The notes beneath the pieces were generated by a model that was not told the DNA's origin, made no database searches, and saw only the letters and a program-made list of their open reading frames with translations. Below, in pieces: positions 58,023 through 64,000 of a stretch of 64,000 bases of DNA (its first letter is position 1; every line of letters begins with the position of its first letter). The stretch covers positions 372,001 to 436,000 of the forward strand of contig NZ_JNAH01000008.1 of NCBI RefSeq assembly GCF_000759885.1, written 5' to 3'. The position numbers were made by a program, and so were the translations under genes. This stretch comes from Prochlorococcus marinus str. GP2. Lineage in GTDB: Bacteria > Cyanobacteriota > Cyanobacteriia > PCC-6307 > Cyanobiaceae.

Positions 58023-59105
58023 ATGAAAAGCTTAAAAGAAAATTTTCAAAAAGCACACATAGTTATTATTGGATCAGGGATTATTGGAAAATTTAACGCC
58101 TTAGAATTATCAGAGTTAGGTTTTCAAGTAACAATAATAGATCCAGCTCAACTCGAAAATAGTAGTTATGCAGCTTTAGGCTTACTGATGGGTAATATGT
58201 ATCAAAAAAGAAGAGGTAGGAGTTGGGATCTCAGAAAACAAAGCATTGAATTATGGCCACAATGGATTACATTCTTGCAAAAATTTAATTATAAATTAAA
58301 TATCGAAAAACCATTATTACAATTAACTACTAATCAAGAAAAGTTTAAAAAATTAGAGAAATTTATTTGTGAAAATAATGATCAAAACTTACGTATTTTA
58401 GAAAAAGACTCAATATTTATCAAGAATATAAATAAAGCCTTCCAAACAAAAAATATAAAAGGAATGATTTCCTTAAAAGATGGAAGAATAAATGCTAATT
58501 CTTTGCTTAAAACATTAAATAAATATTTAAAACATAAAAAAATAAATTTTTTAGAAGAAGAAATTATAAAAATCAGAAAAACAAACAATTATTGGATCTC
58601 TACAACAAGAAATAATGTAAATATCAAGTCTGACATGATTATTTTGTGTAATTCTCTAAAAGCCGCTGACTTAATAGATAACTTATCTCAAAACATCAAA
58701 TTAAAACCTGTTTTAGGTCAAGCTATAGAGCTTGTTGTAAATGATGCAGAAGTTGACTTATTTTCGCTACCAAAACAATTCAATATAGATGGCAAAAATA
58801 TAATTCCAATATCAAAAAATAAACTAATTATTGGATCAACTGACGAATATAGTACTAAACCAGAAGAAAATACATTCGAAAAACTCACAAATTTTCTCGA
58901 TAAAAAACCAAATTGGCTTATAAAAGGGAAGATTTCTAAAAAATGGTACGGAATAAGGTCAAGACCAGAAGGTGAGCCTTCACCAATAATGAGAAATCTT
59001 GAAGATGGACTAATTATCTGTACAGGTTTTTATAAAAATGGAATTTTACTTGCTCCGGCTTGCTCTAAATGGGTTGCTAATGAAATTAAAAATTACCTTT
59101 TTTAA
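58023..59105 (+). CDS. FAD-dependent oxidoreductase (DAO family, ThiO/glycine-oxidase-like)
   Basis: 360-residue flavoprotein. N-terminal dinucleotide site [20 protein letters not shown] (about 16-35) with acidic end IID, an FAD-binding C-terminal region ([10 protein letters not shown] and [10 protein letters not shown]), and a [10 protein letters not shown] segment typical of glycine/D-amino-acid oxidases. ThiO would supply dehydroglycine to ThiG, also in this window, but not adjacent; D-amino-acid dehydrogenase is an alternative. Its end overlaps dnaK by four bases, convergently. Confidence 0.72.
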   Translation: MKSLKENFQKAHIVIIGSGIIGKFNALELSELGFQVTIIDPAQLENSSYAALGLLMGNMYQKRRGRSWDLRKQSIELWPQWITFLQKFNYKLNIEKPLLQLTTNQEKFKKLEKFICENNDQNLRILEKDSIFIKNINKAFQTKNIKGMISLKDGRINANSLLKTLNKYLKHKKINFLEEEIIKIRKTNNYWISTTRNNVNIKSDMIILCNSLKAADLIDNLSQNIKLKPVLGQAIELVVNDAEVDLFSLPKQFNIDGKNIIPISKNKLIIGSTDEYSTKPEENTFEKLTNFLDKKPNWLIKGKISKKWYGIRSRPEGEPSPIMRNLEDGLIICTGFYKNGILLAPACSKWVANEIKNYLF

Positions 59106-61009
59106 TCTTTCGTTTCAGTAAAGTCCGCATCAATTACATCATCTCCACCTTTTTCGTTTGAATCACTCTGATCAGAACCGTCCTGTGCCCCTGGTGAAGG
59201 TGGCTGATTGCCGGGTTGCTGATAAACAGATGAACCTACTGAATAAAGTTCTTGCTGAAGTTCTTCAAGAAGTTTTTTCATTGATTCATAATCTTCTTTT
59301 GATGTTGCCTCTTTTAATGCATTACTTTTTTCTTCAACCTTGGACTTTGCTTCTGCATCAATTTTATCTCCAAGCTCACTTAGTTGTTTTTCTGTTTGAT
59401 ATACAAGTGTTTCAGATTGATTTTTTAAATCAATTTTTTCTCTTTTTTCTTTATCTGCAGATGCATTTGATTCCGCATCTTTTACCATTTTTTCTACCTC
59501 ATTATCAGATAGAGTAGATGCACCAGTGATTGAAATACTTTGCTCTTTACCACTTCCCTTATCTTTAGCGGTAACACTAAGGATGCCATTTGCATCAATA
59601 TCAAATGTAACTTCAATTTGGGGAACACCTCTGGGTGCTGAGGGTATGCCATCTAATCTAAAAGTTCCTAGACTTTTGTTATCAGAAGCCATTTCTCTTT
59701 CACCCTGCAAAACATGTATTTCTACATTCGTTTGTCCATCAACAGCAGTTGAATATGTTTCAGATTTCTTCGTAGGTACTGTAGTATTTCGATTTATCAT
59801 TTTTGTCATTACTCCACCTAATGTCTCTACACCTAAAGAAAGTGGAGTAACATCAAGCAACAATATATCTTTAACCTCTCCTGCTAAAACTCCTCCTTGA
59901 ATTGCAGCTCCAACAGCTACTACCTCATCAGGATTAACAGTTTGATTTGGTTCTTTACCTATTATTTTTTTAACTAAATCTAAAACAGCAGGAATTCTAG
60001 ATGAACCTCCCACCATTACGACTTCATCAATTTCACTAGTAGAAATTTTTGCATCACTTATAGCTCTCTCAACTGGGGTCTTGCATCTATCAATTAAAGA
60101 AGCTGCTAATTCCTCGAACTTAGCTCTAGTTAAGTTCAAATCCAGATGTTTAGGACCTTCAGGTGTCGCTGTAATAAAAGGTAGATTTATTTCACTTTGC
60201 GTAGCATTAGAAAGCTCAATTTTTGCTTTCTCTGCGGCTTCAGTAAGTCTTTGTAAAGCTTGCTTATCCTGTCTAAGATCAATTCCTTCATTTGATTTAA
60301 AAGTACTAGCTAAATGATCTACGATACATCTATCAAAATCATCCCCACCTAAATGTGTATCTCCAGATGTAGATAGAACTTCAGTAACTCCATCTCCAGC
60401 TTCAATGACTGAGACATCAAATGTTCCTCCCCCTAAATCAAAAACAAGAATTTTTTCATTTTCTTTATCCAAACCATATGCTAAAGCTGCAGCAGTTGGC
60501 TCATTAACGATCCTGAGAACTTCTAAACCTGCAATCTTTCCTGCATCTTTTGTAGCCTGTCTTTGTGAATCATTAAAATAAGCTGGAACTGTAATTACAG
60601 CCTGTGTAACTTTTTCACCAAGGTATTTTCCAGCATCATCTGCTAACTTTCTTAGAACTTGAGAACTTACCTCTTCAGGAGAAAACTGCTTATCCAAGAT
60701 AGGACACTTTAATTTGACACTAGAGCCAGATTTTTCAACAGAATAACTAACTTCTTTAGATTCTTCATTAACTTCATCAACTCTTCTACCAACAAAACGC
60801 TTTGCAGAATAAAAAGTGTTTTCAGGATTCATTACTGCTTGTCTTTTAGCAATTTGTCCAACAAGCTGGTCTTGATTCTTTGTATATGCAACAACTGATG
60901 GAGTAGTTCTGAAACCCTCAGCATTTGCTATTACAGTAGGTTTACCACCTTCCATTACAGCGACACAACTATTAGTTGTTCCTAAATCAATGCCTACGAC
61001 CTTACCCAT
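59102..61009 (-). CDS. dnaK: Chaperone protein DnaK (DnaK2 type)
   Basis: Hsp70 chaperone. The family start [18 protein letters not shown] fixes the ATG at 61009; the frame continues ten codons upstream to another ATG, which is outside the conserved part. 635 residues with phosphate loops, [20 protein letters not shown] and substrate-binding domain [14 protein letters not shown], and a C-terminal acidic tail ending [12 protein letters not shown], which fits DnaK2, the essential cyanobacterial copy. No dnaJ or grpE is adjacent. No CIRCE element is visible in the leader. Confidence 0.96.
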   Translation of the reverse strand: MGKVVGIDLGTTNSCVAVMEGGKPTVIANAEGFRTTPSVVAYTKNQDQLVGQIAKRQAVMNPENTFYSAKRFVGRRVDEVNEESKEVSYSVEKSGSSVKLKCPILDKQFSPEEVSSQVLRKLADDAGKYLGEKVTQAVITVPAYFNDSQRQATKDAGKIAGLEVLRIVNEPTAAALAYGLDKENEKILVFDLGGGTFDVSVIEAGDGVTEVLSTSGDTHLGGDDFDRCIVDHLASTFKSNEGIDLRQDKQALQRLTEAAEKAKIELSNATQSEINLPFITATPEGPKHLDLNLTRAKFEELAASLIDRCKTPVERAISDAKISTSEIDEVVMVGGSSRIPAVLDLVKKIIGKEPNQTVNPDEVVAVGAAIQGGVLAGEVKDILLLDVTPLSLGVETLGGVMTKMINRNTTVPTKKSETYSTAVDGQTNVEIHVLQGEREMASDNKSLGTFRLDGIPSAPRGVPQIEVTFDIDANGILSVTAKDKGSGKEQSISITGASTLSDNEVEKMVKDAESNASADKEKREKIDLKNQSETLVYQTEKQLSELGDKIDAEAKSKVEEKSNALKEATSKEDYESMKKLLEELQQELYSVGSSVYQQPGNQPPSPGAQDGSDQSDSNEKGGDDVIDADFTETKD

Positions 61010-61126
61010 GCGTGAATTCTTGTATTTTATATTCTCCATAATCGGTCATCGGCGTCATTATTGTTACTCAAAGACGAGGTGTGGTTCCCGAACAGATCAC
61101 AATTTTTTAAAAAAAATTTCTAAAAA

Positions 61127-62008
61127 ATGATAACTAGCAAAACATCTTTTATTGCATTAATAGGCAATCCAATTAGCCATTCTTTGTCGCCAATCATGCA
61201 AAATGCTGCCCTTCAATATTTAGGATTAGATTTAATTTATATTGCTATACCTTGTAGAAATGAAGATCTAAAAATAGTTCTCAATTCTTTAAAAAAAATT
61301 AATTGCAAGGGATTAAATATTACTATTCCTTTTAAGGAAAAAGTATTTGATCTTTGTAGTGAAATTTCACCTATTGCTAACCAACTGAAAGCGATTAATA
61401 CCCTTAAATTAAACTCTGAAAGAGAATGGGTTGCAACTAATACAGATGTAGAAGGCTTTATTTATCCATTAAAAGATTTATTTTTAACAAACAAGAATTC
61501 GATTGTAATAGGCTCTGGTGGCGCAGCGAGATCAGTGATACAAGGATTAATAAATTTGAATTTTTCAACAATTTCAGTAGTGTCACGAAACAAAACATCA
61601 TTAGATGGATTAATAAAAAATTTTGAAAATCAAATTAAAATTCAGGGTTTATTAAATAATGACGATCGGACTCAGAATGTTATTAAAGAAGCAGATTTAA
61701 TTGTAAATACAACACCAGTAGGAATGAAAACAGCTACAAATGAAACGAATGAATTACCATATGGGGAAATTTTTTGGAAATCTCTTAATGAGAAAACAAT
61801 TGTTTATGATTTAATCTACAACCCAGCTCCAACTGAATTATTAAAATTTAGCTCCAATAGAGGTTGCATGACTATAGATGGTTTGCAAATGCTTATTGCT
61901 CAAGGGATACAATCATTATCCTTTTGGACTGATGGTTTAGAAGTACCTTTTCATGTTATGAATGACGCCCTAAAGCAATACCTTAAAAAAAATAATGGTA
62001 ATTTTTAA
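61127..62008 (+). CDS. aroE: Shikimate dehydrogenase
   Basis: NADPH-dependent reduction of 3-dehydroshikimate. 293 residues. Shikimate-binding NPISHSLSPIMQNAA (14-28), catalytic Lys in TIPFKE, and the NADP loop IGSGGAARSV are intact, as is the NTTPVGM segment. Divergent from dnaK, 117 bases from its ATG, with the intervening region containing the outward promoters. Confidence 0.95.
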   Translation: MITSKTSFIALIGNPISHSLSPIMQNAALQYLGLDLIYIAIPCRNEDLKIVLNSLKKINCKGLNITIPFKEKVFDLCSEISPIANQLKAINTLKLNSEREWVATNTDVEGFIYPLKDLFLTNKNSIVIGSGGAARSVIQGLINLNFSTISVVSRNKTSLDGLIKNFENQIKIQGLLNNDDRTQNVIKEADLIVNTTPVGMKTATNETNELPYGEIFWKSLNEKTIVYDLIYNPAPTELLKFSSNRGCMTIDGLQMLIAQGIQSLSFWTDGLEVPFHVMNDALKQYLKKNNGNF

Positions 62009-62048
62009 GAATTTGCCCATCATAATGTATGGTAAGTAATGAACAGAC

Positions 62049-62071
62049 GCTCATAACATGAATTCATGAGC
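62049..62071 (+). promoter_or_regulatory. Hairpin in the rpsF leader
   Basis: GCTCAT (62049-62054) pairs with ATGAGC (62066-62071) around an 11-base loop, ending 20 bases before the ATG of rpsF. The loop and stem also hold a 12-base palindrome CATGAATTCATG (62057-62068). S6 (with S18) is known to bind its own leader in several bacteria; this could be such a site, though I cannot confirm the conserved CCG element. Confidence 0.35.
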
Positions 62072-62091
62072 CAAAGACCTTGTCTGAAACT

Positions 62092-62589
62092 ATGAAAGAT
62101 CAACAATCTTATTACGAAACTATGTACATTCTCCGCCCTGATATTGCGGAAGATGAAGTCACTACTCACATTAATAAATACAATAAACTTTTAGAAGAAT
62201 TTGGCGGCACCATCCTAGATAGTCAAATGAGGGGTAAAAGAAGATTAGCTTATCCAATAGCAAAGCATAGGGAAGGAGTTTATGTTCAATTGAGTCATCA
62301 AGGTGATGGACAACATATTTTTAAAATTGAAAAAGCAATGAGACTTGGTGAAGATGTTATTAGATACATGACCGTTAAACAAGAAGGGCCTTTACCAACA
62401 CCAAAACCTTCCAACAAGAATACATCTCAGACAGAGACCAAAGATAATCCAGAAACCAAAGATAATCCAGAAACCAAAGATAATCAAGAAGTCAAAGTAG
62501 AATCTAAAGAAAGTCAACCAATAACAACTCCTGAAGCTTCAACTTCAGGACGAGATATTTCTACAACCAACGAAAGTACAGAATCTTAA
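62092..62589 (+). CDS. rpsF: 30S ribosomal protein S6
   Basis: Binds S18 and 16S rRNA in the platform. The family domain runs from [17 protein letters not shown] to [14 protein letters not shown] (about 95 residues). I use the ATG that gives [11 protein letters not shown]; a TTG four codons earlier is an alternative, and neither has an SD. Past the domain is a ~55-residue hydrophilic tail with three tandem ETKDN(P/Q) units. No rpsR or ssb follows; argG is convergent. Confidence 0.95.
   Translation: MKDQQSYYETMYILRPDIAEDEVTTHINKYNKLLEEFGGTILDSQMRGKRRLAYPIAKHREGVYVQLSHQGDGQHIFKIEKAMRLGEDVIRYMTVKQEGPLPTPKPSNKNTSQTETKDNPETKDNPETKDNQEVKVESKESQPITTPEASTSGRDISTTNESTES
62434..62487 (+). repeat. Tandem 18-base repeat in rpsF 3' region
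   Basis: Three in-frame near-identical copies of an 18-base unit coding Glu-Thr-Lys-Asp-Asn-Pro (last copy ends Gln) at 62434, 62452 and 62470. Copies differ by one to two bases. Being a multiple of three, number changes keep the reading frame, so the tail length may vary between strains. Confidence 0.9.
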
Positions 62590-62592
62590 ATG

Positions 62593-63807
62593 CTAATCAT
62601 TTGTTTTTGAATTTAACTCGGCCCAAATTTTATTAGACATACCCCACATATAAATAAAACCCTCTGCTAAAGAATGCTTAAACACATCGTCTCGGCTATA
62701 AGTCGCCAAATCCTCCCTGTAAAGGGAATTATTTTCTGAATTTCGTCCAATTACTATTGCGTTCCCCTTATAGAGTCTAATCTTTACTCTTCCATTGACC
62801 GAAGTTTGAGTCGATGCAATAAATGCATCCAAACTATCTTTAAGAGGTCCAAACCAAAAACCTTGATAGACCAATTGTCCCCATTTTTTTTCTACCATTC
62901 CCTTAAAGTCAATAACATCTGGGTTTAATGTGATGCTCTCTAATTCCTTGTGAGCTTTTATTAAAAGTAAGAGGCCAGGTGTTTCGTAAATCTCTCTACT
63001 TTTAATTCCTACTACTCGGTCTTCAATCATATCGATTCTTCCAAAACCATGCTCACCTGCAAGAACATTAGCTTTTTTAATAATCTCTAAAGGGGTTAAA
63101 AATTCGTCATTAATTCCAACGGGATAGCCATTTTTAAAAATAATTTCTATATCTTGAGGAGAATTAGGTGAATTATCAATAGATGATGTCATTGCAAAAA
63201 TATCTTCAGGAGCTTCTTTCATTGGATCTTCTAATATACCTGCTTCAATACTCCTACCAAGTAAATTAACATCAATTGAATATGGTGATTTTTTTGATAC
63301 TGGTGCAGGAATACCAAATTTTTCTCCATACACTATTGCCTCTTCCCTACTCATATTCCATTCCCTTGCAGGAGTAATTATTTCCAAATCAGGACCTAAA
63401 GCATTAATAGCTAAATCAAATCGAACTTGATCATTTCCCTTGCCAGTACAGCCATGAGCTACTGCCTTAGCATTAATCTCTCTAGCAATTTTTACAAGAT
63501 TTTCTGCAATTAAAGGCCTTGCAAGAGCAGTAGATAGAGGATATTTATCTAAATATAATGCATTCGCTCTGATAGCTGGAAAAGCATATTTTTCAATAAA
63601 ACTATTAACTAAATCACCAATAATTGATTTTGATGCTCCAGATTTTAAAGCTTTTTGTCTAATAAGATCCAAATCTTCGCCTTGTCCAAGATCTGCGACA
63701 AAAGTAACAACTTCTGAAATTCCATATTCATTTTTTAGATATGGAATACAAACGCTGGTATCAACACCACCAGAATAAGCTAGCACAACTTTTTTTACCT
63801 GCTCCAT
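62593..63807 (-). CDS. argG: Argininosuccinate synthase
   Basis: ATP-dependent condensation of citrulline and aspartate. 404 residues. The N-terminal PP-loop is [11 protein letters not shown] (9-19), followed by the [13 protein letters not shown] and [14 protein letters not shown] segments typical of the family. Start ATG. It is convergent with rpsF (three bases between stops) and 35 bases downstream of a partial membrane-protein gene on the same strand. Confidence 0.97.
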   Translation of the reverse strand: MEQVKKVVLAYSGGVDTSVCIPYLKNEYGISEVVTFVADLGQGEDLDLIRQKALKSGASKSIIGDLVNSFIEKYAFPAIRANALYLDKYPLSTALARPLIAENLVKIAREINAKAVAHGCTGKGNDQVRFDLAINALGPDLEIITPAREWNMSREEAIVYGEKFGIPAPVSKKSPYSIDVNLLGRSIEAGILEDPMKEAPEDIFAMTSSIDNSPNSPQDIEIIFKNGYPVGINDEFLTPLEIIKKANVLAGEHGFGRIDMIEDRVVGIKSREIYETPGLLLLIKAHKELESITLNPDVIDFKGMVEKKWGQLVYQGFWFGPLKDSLDAFIASTQTSVNGRVKIRLYKGNAIVIGRNSENNSLYREDLATYSRDDVFKHSLAEGFIYMWGMSNKIWAELNSKTND

Positions 63808-63842
63808 TTAAATTTGCTCCATAAATTTAAATTTTGATGAAA

Positions 63843-64000
63843 TTAAGAATTTGAAAACTTTTTAAAAACTATTATTATTGTAACTAAAAGACCTGGACCA
63901 AAAACTAGTGCTAATAGAAGAAAGTTATTAATTAATAAAACATTTGGATTCAAGTATCCAATCAGTTTAAATAAACCTGCAAATAAGAATGAAATTGCCC
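63843..64000 (-). CDS. Partial membrane protein (5' end outside window)
   Basis: An open frame enters from the right edge and stops at TAA (63843-63845), giving 52 visible C-terminal residues. They are mostly hydrophobic, in two putative membrane segments (ISFLFAGLFKLIGYL and NFLLLALVFGPGLLVTIIIVF), ending KKFSNS. The stop is 35 bases upstream of argG, same strand. I do not recognise the family; a short cyanobacterial membrane protein is likely. Confidence 0.6.
   Translation of the reverse strand, partial: AISFLFAGLFKLIGYLNPNVLLINNFLLLALVFGPGLLVTIIIVFKKFSNS

Noticed and set aside
59158-60317. Several long open frames opposite dnaK
   Set aside because: They are antisense shadows of the highly conserved dnaK frame, with no protein-like features of their own.
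61010-61126. CIRCE-type heat-shock element before dnaK
   Set aside because: No TTAGCACTC-N9-GAGTGCTAA or close variant appears in the gap.

Overview
The window looks like a stretch of core chromosome from Prochlorococcus, most likely a high-light-adapted strain. The DNA is very AT-rich, genes are densely packed with gaps usually under 100 bases, and most genes lack a Shine-Dalgarno sequence. The gene set is cyanobacterial: SqdB/SqdX sulfolipid synthesis, an MgdA-type glucolipid synthase, a plastoquinone-type chorismate lyase, the tig-clpP2-clpX group and a group 2 sigma factor. The assignment is inferred from gene content and composition, not from a database match.

Layout. 1-3638 (minus): RNase J (C-terminus outside the window), dapA and asd (lysine pathway). 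3763-9176 (plus): tig, clpP2, clpX, dnaX (protein folding, proteolysis, replication). 9178-12044 (minus): MgdA-like glycolipid glucosyltransferase and a SpoIID-type wall protein. 12136-14101 (plus): rpmI, rplT, a TPR protein and thiG. 14273-16627 (plus): the sulfolipid pair sqdB-sqdX. 16640-22374 (minus): a small unknown gene, then a compact run that transcribes in the order XRE-like regulator, C-S lyase-type PLP enzyme, gcvH, gcvP. 22450-27909 (plus): fatty-acid desaturase, rplI, dnaB, mnmG, chorismate lyase. 27889-31172: an acidic unknown protein and a SprT-like protease (minus), facing away from a membrane protein, a T4-like ATP-dependent DNA ligase and a 50-residue ORF (plus). 31177-35055 (minus): TVP38 membrane protein, valS, an IscA-like protein, tRNA-Val(UAC). 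35154-45954 (plus): mazG, speE, speB, gcvT, aspS, pyrG, queE, queC, pabB, pabC. 45927-46742 (minus): cobA. 46773-52009 (plus): MFS transporter, ppk, sigma factor, phytol-kinase-like protein. 52002-59105: aroG-type DAHP synthase (minus), acnB and a ClC channel (plus), purU (minus), FAD oxidoreductase (plus). 59102-64000: dnaK (minus), aroE and rpsF (plus), argG and the tail of a membrane protein (minus).

Functional themes: one-carbon and glycine metabolism (gcvP, gcvH, gcvT, purU), the shikimate pathway and chorismate use (aroG, aroE, pabB, pabC, chorismate lyase), non-phosphorus membrane lipids (sqdB, sqdX, mgdA, desaturase), polyamines (speE, speB) and deazaguanine synthesis (queE, queC).

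I found no insertion sequence, prophage, CRISPR array, intein or clear genomic island. The most unusual locus is 27.9-31.2 kb, where a T4-phage-like ATP-dependent ligase sits beside a SprT-like protease and unknown small proteins. No gap above 300 bases is free of genes. I see no convincing new multi-gene system; the findings are modest leads.
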